64,000 bases of DNA, taken from assembly GCF_016127315.1 (NCBI RefSeq), contig NZ_CP065997.1, positions 6,262,001-6,326,000 of the forward strand, given 5' to 3'. Positions within the stretch are counted from its first letter, which is position 1. The number at the start of each line of letters is the position of its first letter. The translations under genes were made by a program, and so were the position numbers. Shown here in pieces: positions 1 to 8,303 of the stretch. Source of the stretch: Achromobacter deleyi (GTDB lineage Bacteria; Pseudomonadota; Gammaproteobacteria; Burkholderiales; Burkholderiaceae_B). The notes under the pieces are model-generated. The model was not told the origin of the DNA, made no database searches, and worked only from the letters and a program-made list of their open reading frames with translations.

Positions 1-36
1 AAAAAGTGCCCGGCCGCCACGCCGCGCGATGGCGTG

Positions 37-1470
37 TCACTGCCTGCGCCGCGTATCCGGAATCTCGATGGGGGCACGGTCCATCGCCAGCAACAACGCG
101 CCCAGTCCCTGGGCCGAGGTGTTCTCCATGCGCCCGCCCGGGCCGCAGACGTTGTCCGCGCTGGTCCAGGCCGGCGCCGCGCCCGGCAGCCGCCGCGCCC
201 GCAGCCAGCCGCGCCGGTCCACCATGAACTGCGCGCCCGCCAGCTCGGCCGGCGCCACGCCCGCGGCCAGCGCATAGGCCTCCCATGCCGCCTCGTCCGC
301 CGCCACGCAATCGGCGTCCGCCGCCAGCGCGCCGCCGCGCGTCAATGCAACGGTCAGCAGCCGTGGATCCTGGGGTTCCGGCGGCGCGCCCGGACTGAAG
401 GCCGCCACCCGCACCGGCAGGCCGCGCAGCCCGGACAACGTGGCGGCGCGCCCGTCGCGGCAGGCCAGCGCCACCACCGGCGCCGGAATCGCCGGCATGC
501 CCGTGCCGCCGCTGGCGCCATAGGCCTGCACCCGCAGATAGTCCAGCACCAGCCAGACCTGGTCCGGCGACAGCGCCTCGCCTGGCGCCCGCGCGGCCGC
601 GCCGCCGTGCGTCGCGCCCTCGCGCGCCAGGCGCGCATACAGCTCGCCCTCCAGGCGGTTATCGAACAGCGCCGCCCCCAGCACGCTGGGCCAGGCGGGC
701 AGCCCGGCGGCAAGCACGCCACGGCCATCCGCCCGCGCCCCGTGGCAGGCGGCGCAATGCGCCTGGTACAGGCGCGCGCCCCGCAGCAGGTTGTCATCCG
801 AAAACACCAGTGGCGAACGCTGGTAGGACGTGTGCGTCGCCTCCGTCAGCAGCAGCCGCGGCGCCGGCCAACTGGCGCTGGCCAGCAATCCCGCGGCGGC
901 CGTCAACAGCACCAGCCGGCCACGCCGCGCGAACAGTGCCGCGGTCAGCAACGCCAGCGCCAGCAGCGTCAATCCCAGCGCCAGCCACAGGCGGCGCCAG
1001 GTATGGCCGCTGACCGGCAGGCCGGCGTCGTAGCGCCACGCGAACGGCCAATGCGCGATCGCCAGCGCTTCGTCCGGCTGCCAGGCGATCGCCACGGCCA
1101 GCAATGCCGCCAGCAGCGCCAGCGCTCCCAGCAACATGGCGCCGGCCCGGCGCCACCCGGTCCGCGCCGCGCGTTCCGGCGCGCGGCTATGCAGCCAGGC
1201 GGCCGCCAGCCCCGCCAACCCCAACACCGCCGCCGCCGCCAACGCCAGGTGTCCAAGCCGAGACCCCAGCAGACCCGGCGCCCCCAGCGTCCGCTGCCAG
1301 CCCAGCACCACCACGCCAATCGCGGCCGCCAGGGACAGCGCCGCCAGCGCCGGCAACGGCAGCCCGACCGCGATCGCCTGGCCGTCGGGGCGCCGGCGCG
1401 CGGCGGCCAGGCACGCCAGCATGCCGGCCGGCGCCACCGCGACGGCCAGCGCCAACCCCGCATTGCTCAC
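37..1470 (-). CDS. multi-pass membrane protein with C-terminal c-type cytochrome domain
   Basis: About 477 residues. The N-terminal ~200 residues are almost all hydrophobic, with about five or six likely membrane segments. A periplasmic-type domain follows with one CAACH haem-binding motif (Cys240, Cys243, His244, counted from a GTG three bases upstream) in a context typical of class I cytochrome c. The C-terminal ~150 residues match nothing I recognise. The start is GTG; the chosen codon overlaps the stop of the upstream ATPase gene as GTGA, so the two are translationally coupled. It is the last gene of an ABC importer operon, an unusual partner for a cytochrome. Electron transfer linked to the imported substrate is inference only. 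Family confident, role unknown. Confidence 0.75.
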   Translation of the reverse strand: MSNAGLALAVAVAPAGMLACLAAARRRPDGQAIAVGLPLPALAALSLAAAIGVVVLGWQRTLGAPGLLGSRLGHLALAAAAVLGLAGLAAAWLHSRAPERAARTGWRRAGAMLLGALALLAALLAVAIAWQPDEALAIAHWPFAWRYDAGLPVSGHTWRRLWLALGLTLLALALLTAALFARRGRLVLLTAAAGLLASASWPAPRLLLTEATHTSYQRSPLVFSDDNLLRGARLYQAHCAACHGARADGRGVLAAGLPAWPSVLGAALFDNRLEGELYARLAREGATHGGAAARAPGEALSPDQVWLVLDYLRVQAYGASGGTGMPAIPAPVVALACRDGRAATLSGLRGLPVRVAAFSPGAPPEPQDPRLLTVALTRGGALAADADCVAADEAAWEAYALAAGVAPAELAGAQFMVDRRGWLRARRLPGAAPAWTSADNVCGPGGRMENTSAQGLGALLLAMDRAPIEIPDTRRRQ

Positions 1471-2264
1471 CACGTCGCATCCAGTCCCAACAGCGCCAGC
1501 GCGCGGCGCCGCAGCTCGGCCAGGCGCGGATCGCCGCGATGGCGCGGATACGGCAGGTCATTGACGATCTCGTCCTTGATGCGCGCAGGCCGCTCGCTCA
1601 GCACGATGATGCGCGACGCCATGAAGAGCGCCTCTTCCACGTCGTGCGTCACCAGCAAGGCCGTGAAGCCACTGCGCTGCCACAGTTCCACCAACTCGGA
1701 CTGCATCGCGATCCGCGTCAGCGAATCGAGCTTGCCCAGCGGCTCGTCCAGGATCAGGATGCGCGGATCGTTGACCAGCGCGCGCGCCAACGCGGCGCGC
1801 TGCGCCATGCCACCCGACAGCTGGTGCGGATAGGCCGCGCCGAACGCCGTCAGCCCGACGCGCTGCAACGCGTCGTCGACGCGCCCGCGCTCGGTCTTGA
1901 GCAGCCCGCGCGCCTGCAGCCCCAGCGCCACGTTGTGCCACACCGTGCGCCAGGGATACAGCGTCGGATCCTGGAACACCACGATGCGCGACGGCGACGG
2001 CCCGTCGATCGGCTCGCCATCGGCCAGCAGGTCGCCCTGCGCGGGCGGCTCCAGCCCCGCCACCAGCCGCAGCAGGGTCGACTTGCCGCAGCCGCTGGGG
2101 CCCAGCAGCGCGACGAATTCGCCGGGCCGCACCTCCAGGTCGATATCGTCCAGCACCGGCAACGCCGCGCCGTCCAGGTCGAAGCGGTGATTCACGCCCC
2201 GCACCGCCAGCGCCGCGCCGCGCGCCGCGTCCGCCGTTGCCGCGCCTTGCGCCGCCGCTACCAT
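1467..2264 (-). CDS. ABC transporter ATP-binding protein, nitrate/sulfonate/taurine type
   Basis: 265 residues, normal length for an SsuB/TauB-type ATPase. The Walker A motif GPSGCGKST is at residues 55-63, followed by a Q-loop (VVFQDP), the signature LSGGMAQR, Walker B LILDEPLG and the H-loop VTHDVEEA. It would energise the permease encoded just upstream. The ATG at 2264 overlaps the permease stop codon, and the 3' end overlaps the cytochrome gene, so the operon is compact and coupled. The open frame extends further upstream, but that part is antisense-type composition inside the permease gene, so the shorter start was chosen. Substrate is not deducible from the ATPase. Confidence 0.9.
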   Translation of the reverse strand: MVAAAQGAATADAARGAALAVRGVNHRFDLDGAALPVLDDIDLEVRPGEFVALLGPSGCGKSTLLRLVAGLEPPAQGDLLADGEPIDGPSPSRIVVFQDPTLYPWRTVWHNVALGLQARGLLKTERGRVDDALQRVGLTAFGAAYPHQLSGGMAQRAALARALVNDPRILILDEPLGKLDSLTRIAMQSELVELWQRSGFTALLVTHDVEEALFMASRIIVLSERPARIKDEIVNDLPYPRHRGDPRLAELRRRALALLGLDATW

Positions 2265-3277
2265 TTCACCACTCCCTTCTGCCAGGCCAGCAGGCGGTCG
2301 CGGCCGACGAACAGCAAGGTGATCAGGCCCGAGAACACCAGCGCCATCACGATCAGCGCGCCGTACATATTGGCGTACGAGGCCCAGCCCTGTGCCCACG
2401 ACAGGTACCAGCCCAGCCCGGATTTGACGCCCATCATCTCGGCCGCCACCAGCACCGAGAACGACGCGCCCAGGCCCATGAACAGGCCGACGAACACCTG
2501 CGGCAACGCCGCCGGAATCGCCACCCGCAGCACCAGGAACCACTCGCTCGCGCCCAGGGTCCGCGCCACGTCGTAATAGGCGCGGTTCACGCCGGCCACG
2601 CCCGACCACGTCAACACCGTGACCGGGAACCACGTCGCCAGCGCGATCAGGAACACCGCCGCCGACCAGCCCGACGGAAAGAAGAAGAACGCCATCGGCA
2701 GCAGCGCCGTCGACGGCACCGGCCCCAGGAACCGCAGCACCGGATGCACCCAGTACCCCAGGCCGCGCGACCAGCCGATCGCCACGCCCGTCAGGAAGCC
2801 CGCCGCCGCGCCCAGGCCGAAGCCGTTGACGAGCAGCCACAGCGAATTGCCCAGGCTGTCCGCCAGCCGCTTGTAGTCGGTCACGTAGACCTCGATCAGC
2901 GACTGCGGCGGCGCGAAGAACGGGCTGGGCAGCAATGCCAGTTTGGCCGTGGCGATCTCCCACGCCCCCACCGCCAGCGCCAGCAGCACCAGCCACGGCC
3001 CGCCGCGATACAGCGCCCGCAGCGGCCGGCGCCGGTCCGCGCCGGCCACCGCCGCCAGCAGCAGCAAGGCCGCCAGCACCAGCGCCGCGATGCCGAATTC
3101 CCGCGTATAGCCCCACGAGACGAAGCCCACCTCGACATTCGGCCAGCGCAGGGTCACCGCGCCCACCGCGGCCCACAACGCGGCCGCGACCACGCCGGTC
3201 TTCCACAGGCGCCAGGGGTGCAGGGCGGCCGGCGCGCCGCGCAACGCGCCCACCTCCAGCGCGTCAGCCGAGGACAT
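2258..3277 (-). CDS. ABC transporter permease, SsuC/TauC-like with N-terminal extension
   Basis: 339 residues, longer than the ~260 usual for SsuC-type permeases. The extra N-terminal ~90 residues contain two or three more hydrophobic segments before the canonical core. The cytoplasmic EAA-type loop is visible around DVARTLGASEWF...IPAALP, which docks the ATPase. The start ATG overlaps the end of the binding-protein gene by about 14 bases and the stop overlaps the ATPase start, consistent with one transcript. Known family role: inner-membrane channel for nitrate, sulfonate, taurine, pyrimidine-precursor or similar small molecules. Substrate here is unknown. Confidence 0.88.
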   Translation of the reverse strand: MSSADALEVGALRGAPAALHPWRLWKTGVVAAALWAAVGAVTLRWPNVEVGFVSWGYTREFGIAALVLAALLLLAAVAGADRRRPLRALYRGGPWLVLLALAVGAWEIATAKLALLPSPFFAPPQSLIEVYVTDYKRLADSLGNSLWLLVNGFGLGAAAGFLTGVAIGWSRGLGYWVHPVLRFLGPVPSTALLPMAFFFFPSGWSAAVFLIALATWFPVTVLTWSGVAGVNRAYYDVARTLGASEWFLVLRVAIPAALPQVFVGLFMGLGASFSVLVAAEMMGVKSGLGWYLSWAQGWASYANMYGALIVMALVFSGLITLLFVGRDRLLAWQKGVVKW

Positions 3278-4295
3278 TGGGCACCACCGCTTGCGCGTAC
3301 TTGTTGATGTCGAGATTGGCGTTCAGCACCTTGATCGTCTTCAGATCCTTGGCATAGCCCACGATCTCGTCGCGCAGCGCCGCGCCCGTCGACGCATGGC
3401 CATGGCTGTGGCTGCGCAGGATCGCCGCCACGCGCTCGGCCGGCACCTTGCCCGGCACGTACGGCGCGAAAATGCGCGCGGTCTCGTCGGGGTTGGACGC
3501 GGTCCAGCGCTGCGCGTCGATCACCGCGCGCGTGATGGCCGCCGCCGACTCCGGATCATTGCGCACCAGGTCGCCGCGCAGGCCCAGCACGCAGCAGGTG
3601 CGGTTCTCGTAGTCGCCCTCGATGTTGGTGGCGATCTCGCGCAGCTTGTTGTCCTCGCGCAGCGTGTAGATCAGCGGATCGTCGCCCGCGATCGCATCGA
3701 CCTCGCCTTTTCTCAGCACCTCGCCGAACAGGTCCTGCGGATACTGGCGCCAGTCCACCGATTCCGGATCGATGCCCAGCTGCGCCACGCGGATCGCGAA
3801 GAAGTTCTTCACCGGGCTGGCCTGGTCCGACACCGCGACGCGGCGGCCCTTCAGGTCCTGCACACTCTTGACCGGCGAATCCGCGGACGTCAAGAGGCGC
3901 ATGCAGCCGCCATGCGTGCCCACCGCCAGCTTGACGTCGAAGCCCTGTTCCAGCGGCTTGAGCCAGCGCAGCGCCATGCCGATGCCGCCATCGGCGTGGC
4001 CGGTGGCGATGGCTTCGAGCAATTGGTCGGTCGAGCCGCTGAAATTGATGCGTTCGACCTTGAGGTTGTACTTGTCGAAGAAGCCGCGCTCCAGCGCCAC
4101 CGAGACCGGCGACTGGCACACCGCGGTCTGGCTCCAGGCGATCTTGTAGGTGCGCGGCGCGCCATTGGCCGCCAGCACCCGCGATCCCAGCATGCCGAGC
4201 GGCGCGGCCAGGCCGGCCAGGGTTGCCGCGCGCAGCAACGAGCGGCGCGAGATACCGCGCGCCGGATTGGCGCGCGTTTGGACGTTCGTATTCAT
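3264..4295 (-). CDS. ABC transporter substrate-binding protein, NMT1/THI5-like
   Basis: 343 residues. The N-terminus has a twin-arginine signal (SRRSLLRAA) followed by a hydrophobic stretch and AxA (VLAANG), so export by Tat is likely. The mature part has the NMT1/SsuA/TauA periplasmic-binding pattern, e.g. ALERGFFDKYNLKVE near the start and VQDLKGRRVAVSD in the middle. The ATG at 4295 is preceded by AAGGAAG at good spacing; the codon just upstream is TTG and was not used. First gene of the operon with permease, ATPase and membrane cytochrome. A Tat signal suggests folding or cofactor loading before export, which is odd for this family. Substrate unknown. Confidence 0.88.
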   Translation of the reverse strand: MNTNVQTRANPARGISRRSLLRAATLAGLAAPLGMLGSRVLAANGAPRTYKIAWSQTAVCQSPVSVALERGFFDKYNLKVERINFSGSTDQLLEAIATGHADGGIGMALRWLKPLEQGFDVKLAVGTHGGCMRLLTSADSPVKSVQDLKGRRVAVSDQASPVKNFFAIRVAQLGIDPESVDWRQYPQDLFGEVLRKGEVDAIAGDDPLIYTLREDNKLREIATNIEGDYENRTCCVLGLRGDLVRNDPESAAAITRAVIDAQRWTASNPDETARIFAPYVPGKVPAERVAAILRSHSHGHASTGAALRDEIVGYAKDLKTIKVLNANLDINKYAQAVVPNVLG

Positions 4296-4470
4296 CAACC
4301 TTCCTTTTGAGCAGACTGTGAATGGCGATGCTTGCCATGCGGCATCATCGGCCCGTGCTCAGGCGTTCGACAAATACAAAGTGGGGATAACAATATGGGC
4401 GGCGGCCGCGCCGCCGGGCGGGTCGGAAGCCGGGGCCGCCGCGCTCGGCCGCCCCGCTCCATGCGCCGCG

Positions 4471-4791
4471 TCAGTCGGGCAGGTGATCCGGCACGCCGTC
4501 TTCGTCCACCGACTTGACGCGGTCCAGCGCGTTGCGCGCCGCCGACATCGCTTCGACCGCGCCGCGAAAACGGCGCGTCACGAAAATCTCGAACGCCAGG
4601 CTTTCCGGTTCATCCGCCTCGTCCCGCGCCTCGCCGTCCTGATCCGGACCGGCTTCGCTGGCAGGCGTGGCCGCGGCATCGCGCTTGGCCGGCAGCCGTC
4701 GGGTTTCCAGGAAGGCGCGCGCCGGGATGCGCCCCTCGGGTTGCGTCGCATACGCCACGACGGAAAAACCATTGATGATCTTCTCGGCCAT
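4471..4791 (-). CDS. hypothetical protein, acidic middle region
   Basis: 106 residues beginning MAEKIINGFSVVAYATQPEG. The ATG at 4791 has GGAAACC just upstream (from TAAAGGAAACCGGT); the frame stays open 18 codons further up, but without a better site. Residues ~40-65 are rich in Asp, Glu, Ala and Pro and look disordered, flanked by short hydrophobic and basic pieces. No family recognised. It lies alone between the ABC operon and the formylglutamate amidohydrolase-like gene, same strand as both. Coding is supported by its composition and a plausible ribosome binding site only. Confidence 0.55.
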   Translation of the reverse strand: MAEKIINGFSVVAYATQPEGRIPARAFLETRRLPAKRDAAATPASEAGPDQDGEARDEADEPESLAFEIFVTRRFRGAVEAMSAARNALDRVKSVDEDGVPDHLPD

Positions 4792-4938
4792 ACCGGTTTC
4801 CTTTAGGCCACGCCAATCGGCGGCGCAGCTCGTTGTTAGCGACAACGGCCCGCCATCGGGAAACTTAAGCGCATGCGCGGCGGCCGCGATTGACGCGCAT
4901 CAATCGCGGCCGTTCGATCACACAATATTCAACCGAGT

Positions 4939-5817
4939 CTATTTTGTCGACGATATGGCGGCCGTGCGCGCCTGCACATATTTCGCCACCTGCGCCAGCA
5001 CCTGCGACAGGTCCGCGCGCAGCGGCTCGAAGCCCGCGTTGCGTTCGCGCGTGACTTCGTCCATGTACAGCGGACGGCGAATCTCGATCTGCAGGCTGTG
5101 GCGGTTCAACGCCGGCTGGCCGATCTGCGCGATCAGCTGCACGCCCTTGTAGGGATCGTTGCGCGCCACCGTGTAGCCGCGGTCGCGCAGCGCCGTCTCG
5201 ATCAGCGCGATGAATTCCGGCTCACAGGTGGTGCCGTCGCGATCGCCCAGCACGAAGTCCGCCAGCGGATGCGCGCTTTCGCGGCCCAGCCGCTCATACG
5301 CATCGTTCGGCATCGAGTGCAGGTTCAGGTGCCAGACCGCGCCGAAATCGCGTTGCGCGCCTTCGATGGCCTGCGCCAGCGCCGCGTGGTAGGGCTCGTA
5401 GTACGCCTGGATGCGATGCCGCACTTGCGCCAGCGTCAGCTTGCGGTCATAGATCGGCGTGGCCTTGTCCATGCGGCGCCAGATCAGGCCCTTGCCCAGG
5501 CGCGTTTTTTCGCCGGGATCGAGCGGCTCGGGCCACGGCTCGGCCAGCAGCTCCGGATCGAGGTCCCGCAGCGTGCGGTTGGGATCGATATACACGCGCG
5601 GAAAGTGCGCCGCCACCAGCGTGGCGCCCAATGCCGGCGCCGCCGACCACAAGGCGTCCACGTGCGTGTCCTCGCCCTGGCGCAGCTGCGCCAGGCTGGC
5701 CGCGGCGCCGAAGTCGGCGGGGTACTGCTCGCCGCTGTGCGGCGAATCGCACACCAGCGGCAAGGCTGGCGCGGTCGGGGCATGCACGGAAACGGCTTGG
5801 AAATCGGCGTTCGTCAT
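4939..5817 (-). CDS. N-formylglutamate amidohydrolase family protein
   Basis: 292 residues with the family pattern: CDSPHSGEQYP near residue 23, DTHVDAL near 50, a metal-site type HLNLHSMPND around 163, and GYTVARNDPYKG in the C-terminal half. Family members hydrolyse N-formyl-L-glutamate to formate and glutamate in histidine breakdown, but many relatives act on other N-acyl amino acids. No other hut gene is nearby. It lies 2 bases after the stop of a Bug-type binding protein, so the two are almost certainly cotranscribed and the real substrate may be whatever the Bug protein binds. The hutG name is therefore not given. Confidence 0.88.
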   Translation of the reverse strand: MTNADFQAVSVHAPTAPALPLVCDSPHSGEQYPADFGAAASLAQLRQGEDTHVDALWSAAPALGATLVAAHFPRVYIDPNRTLRDLDPELLAEPWPEPLDPGEKTRLGKGLIWRRMDKATPIYDRKLTLAQVRHRIQAYYEPYHAALAQAIEGAQRDFGAVWHLNLHSMPNDAYERLGRESAHPLADFVLGDRDGTTCEPEFIALIETALRDRGYTVARNDPYKGVQLIAQIGQPALNRHSLQIEIRRPLYMDEVTRERNAGFEPLRADLSQVLAQVAKYVQARTAAISSTK

Positions 5818-5819
5818 TG

Positions 5820-6809
5820 TCAGTCAGCCTGGATGTTGGCGGCCTTGGCGACTTTGGCGTAGCGCGCCAGGGCCTGTTCGATCTGGACCTTGAATTCCTG
5901 CGGCGTGGTCGGCATCAGCGTACCACCGACGTCCTCGGCCTTCTTGCGGAATTCGGGATCCTGCATCGCCGCGCGCACGGCCTGGTTCAGGCGCTCGATC
6001 ACCGCCGGCGGCGTGCCGGCCGGCGCCACCAGGCCGAACCAGCCACCGGTGCCCATGTCGGGGTAGCCCAGCTCGATATAGGTTGGCACGTCCGGCAGCA
6101 GCGGCGAACGCTCGGCACCCAGCACCGCCAGCGGCCGCAGCTTGCCGCCCAGCACCTGCGGCAGGGTCGAGGACAGGTTGTCGGTGATCGCATCCACCTG
6201 CCCGCCCATCACATCGTTGAGCGCCGGGCCCGCGCCGCGGTACGGCACGTGCAGCAGCTTGATGCCGGCCAGCATCATGAAGTTCTCGATGTTCACGTGG
6301 CCCAGCGAGCCCACGCCCGGCGAGGCAAAGCTGTACTTGTCGGCCTGGCCCTTGGCCAGCGCCACGAACTCGGCCATGTTCCTGGCCGGGATCTGCGGAT
6401 TGATGGCGAAGATGCTGGGCACGGCCAGCACATTGGCCACCGGCTCGAAGTCCTTGAGCGGGTCGTAGTTCATCTTGCGATAGACCGCCGGATTGGAGCC
6501 GTGCGTGCTCATCGTCGCCATGCCGATGGTGTAGCCGTCGGCGGTCGAGCGCGCCACCTGCTCCATGCCCAGCGAACCGCCCGCGCCGGCCTTGTTCTCG
6601 ACCACGATGGTCTGCTTCAGGTCGCGGCCGGCGTACTCGGCCACCAGGCGCGCCACGATATCGGTCGAGCCGCCCGCGGCGAACGGCACCACCAGCTTGA
6701 TGGGGCGGGCGGGATAGTCGGCGGCGTGCGCCGGGCCGGCCAAAGACAGCGCGGCGCAGACGCCGGCAAGCGCGATGCGCGCGGAACAGCCGAAAAAGCG
6801 GCGGGACAT
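5820..6809 (-). CDS. Bug-family tripartite tricarboxylate transporter substrate-binding protein
   Basis: 329 residues. Signal peptide of ~29 residues ending GPAHAADYP. The mature start DYPARPIKLVVPFAAGGSTD is the Bug (TctC) hallmark, and the GAGGS and GYTIGMAT motifs of the ligand loop follow. Bug proteins are periplasmic captors of carboxylates, amino acids and similar small acids. No TctA/TctB membrane genes are near, so it is a solo Bug, common in Bordetella and Achromobacter. Start ATG at 6809 has GGAGTC upstream. It is the first gene of a pair with the N-formylglutamate amidohydrolase-like enzyme and is divergent from a LysR regulator, which probably controls it. Confidence 0.93.
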   Translation of the reverse strand: MSRRFFGCSARIALAGVCAALSLAGPAHAADYPARPIKLVVPFAAGGSTDIVARLVAEYAGRDLKQTIVVENKAGAGGSLGMEQVARSTADGYTIGMATMSTHGSNPAVYRKMNYDPLKDFEPVANVLAVPSIFAINPQIPARNMAEFVALAKGQADKYSFASPGVGSLGHVNIENFMMLAGIKLLHVPYRGAGPALNDVMGGQVDAITDNLSSTLPQVLGGKLRPLAVLGAERSPLLPDVPTYIELGYPDMGTGGWFGLVAPAGTPPAVIERLNQAVRAAMQDPEFRKKAEDVGGTLMPTTPQEFKVQIEQALARYAKVAKAANIQAD

Positions 6810-6863
6810 GGAGCGACTCCAGAAAAGGTGCAGGTCTTGCTGCGAGGCCGCCAGTGTCCGAAC

Positions 6864-6892
6864 TTTACGATCCGCTTTCAAACGACTATATT
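6864..6892 (+). promoter_or_regulatory. candidate sigma-70 promoter for the LysR gene
   Basis: -35 TTTACG at 6864-6869 and -10 TATATT at 6887-6892 with a 17-base spacer, in the divergent region between the Bug and LysR genes. The -10 differs from consensus at one position and the -35 at two. The same 106-base region would hold the LysR binding site and the divergent Bug promoter; no clear T-N11-A palindrome was singled out. Confidence 0.45.
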
Positions 6893-6957
6893 GCACGCCT
6901 TCATTACCAACGCTCATGCCAGGACCGCGCCCGCGGCCCGCTGGCACCCGCCGCGCC

Positions 6958-7890
6958 ATGCGCCTGCATTCGCCGTCCATGTCCGAGCTGCACGCCTTCA
7001 TGACGGCGGCGCGCCTGGGCAGCTTCACCCTGGCGGCCGAAGCCCTGTGCGTGACCCAGGGCGCCGTCAGCCGCGCCATCGCCCGGCTCGAAGCGCATTT
7101 CGGCCAGCCGCTGATGCGCCGCAACGCCCACGGACTGACCCTGACCGAGACCGGCCGCAAGCTCTACGACGGTGGCCTGGCGCCGCTGCAGGCCATCGAG
7201 GCGCTCAGCGCCGAACTGCGCGCCGACGACCGCCGCCTGCGGCTGACGCTGTCGAGCGTGCCAACCCTGGCCAGCGCCTGGCTGGTGCCGCGCCTGCCCG
7301 ACTTCCACCGGCGCCATCCCGACATCCAGCTGAGTTTCGCGGCCTACCGCCGCAACGAGGATTTCTCCGGCGCCACGCCGGACGCCAGCATCCTTTCAGG
7401 CGTGGCTGGCCAATGGCCAGGCTGGCAGGCGGACTACGTGATCGGCCGCGAAATGATCGCCATCTGCAGCCCTGCCCGGCTGGCCGCGCGCCAGGCCGCC
7501 GGCCTGTGGGACAGCCCCGCCGGCCTGCTGGGCGAACCGCTGCTGTACCACTCAAACGGCATGGACAACTGGGGCCGCTGGTTCGAGGCCGCCGGCGTGC
7601 GCCGCGACAATCTCAAGCTGGCCAACGGTTTCGAGCAGGTCAGCATCCTGGTGCGCGCGGTCATGGCCGACATGGGCATCGCGGTGCTGCAACGCTGCCT
7701 GGTGCAGGACGACCTGCAGGCCGGCCGCGTGGCCGCCCCCTTCCCCGACCTGCGCATCGCCATCGCGCGCGGCTATCACCTGTGCGCCCCGCCGCAGCGG
7801 CGCGACCACTACGCCCTGGCCTGTTTCCGCGAGTGGCTTCTCGATACCGCCGGACAGGATCCGGACACCCACGCCCCATCGCCGCCCTGA
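6958..7890 (+). CDS. LysR-family transcriptional regulator
   Basis: 310 residues from ATG 6958. The N-terminal winged helix-turn-helix is clear: HAFMTAARLGSFTLAAEAL, then VTQGAVSRAIARLEAHFG and LTETGRKL. The effector domain (periplasmic-binding fold) covers the rest. Other in-frame ATGs lie at 6916 and 6979; none has a good ribosome binding site, and 6958 gives the usual short tail before the helix-turn-helix. Divergent from the Bug-amidohydrolase pair, so it probably activates that pair in response to an N-acyl amino acid or related carboxylate (inference from LysR convention). Confidence 0.9.
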   Translation: MRLHSPSMSELHAFMTAARLGSFTLAAEALCVTQGAVSRAIARLEAHFGQPLMRRNAHGLTLTETGRKLYDGGLAPLQAIEALSAELRADDRRLRLTLSSVPTLASAWLVPRLPDFHRRHPDIQLSFAAYRRNEDFSGATPDASILSGVAGQWPGWQADYVIGREMIAICSPARLAARQAAGLWDSPAGLLGEPLLYHSNGMDNWGRWFEAAGVRRDNLKLANGFEQVSILVRAVMADMGIAVLQRCLVQDDLQAGRVAAPFPDLRIAIARGYHLCAPPQRRDHYALACFREWLLDTAGQDPDTHAPSPP

Positions 7891-7918
7891 AATCACGACG
7901 ATACGTTACAAAACAAAA

Positions 7919-7939
7919 CGGGCCCCGATATGGGGCCCG
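7919..7939 (-). terminator. intrinsic terminator between convergent genes
   Basis: Perfect 8-bp stem CGGGCCCC / GGGGCCCG with a 5-base loop, at 7919-7926 and 7932-7939. On the minus strand the stem is followed by a T-rich stretch (GTTTTGTTTTGT), so it best ends the small zinc-ribbon gene; it may also stop LysR transcripts. Confidence 0.75.
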
Positions 7940-7986
7940 ATCATGACAGGCATTTTGCGGCCTCCCGGCCGGCATGTCGCGACGCT

Positions 7987-8202
7987 TCAGGGCGCCAGTT
8001 TGAATCCCAGGTCCACGCCCCACTTGTCCGTCTCGCGCAGCCACTTGGCGCCGCAGTTCAGGCAGCGGAAATGGTCCTCGCGGCTTTCCTCGCGGCCCTT
8101 CTGAGTCGGGTTGGTGAATCCCTGATGCCCCAGGTGCGAGTGCGGTGCGACACCCGCCAACCCGGGGTTGATGCGTTGGCAAGCCAAGCACATAACGCTC
8201 AT
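7987..8202 (-). CDS. small zinc-ribbon-like protein
   Basis: 71 residues with two Cys pairs, CLAC at residues 5-8 and CLNC near 47-50, spaced as in a zinc ribbon. Between them is a His- and Gly-rich piece (HSHLGHQG). Conserved Trp residues follow the second knuckle (KWLRETDKW). Start ATG 8202 has GGGGAAG upstream; a second ATG three codons later is possible. An open frame on the opposite strand was rejected because its composition is that of an antisense shadow. No function is known to me; metal binding is inferred from the Cys pattern. Confidence 0.7.
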   Translation of the reverse strand: MSVMCLACQRINPGLAGVAPHSHLGHQGFTNPTQKGREESREDHFRCLNCGAKWLRETDKWGVDLGFKLAP

Positions 8203-8303
8203 TGATGCTTCCCCACTAACTTGGTTACCAAATTGTAAGGGATTTCACCAATATTTTTCTATTAAATCTGTCCCCAGTTAGACAAAAATTGTTAACGGCG
8301 CAA

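Noticed and set aside
1..36. Left edge of the window
   Set aside because: No gene. A short GC stretch followed (on the minus strand) by TTTTT may be the terminator of the cytochrome operon, but no clean stem was found.
7930..8205. 91-codon plus-strand frame opposite the zinc-ribbon gene
   Set aside because: The opposite strand has paired Cys motifs and a ribosome binding site; this frame has neither.
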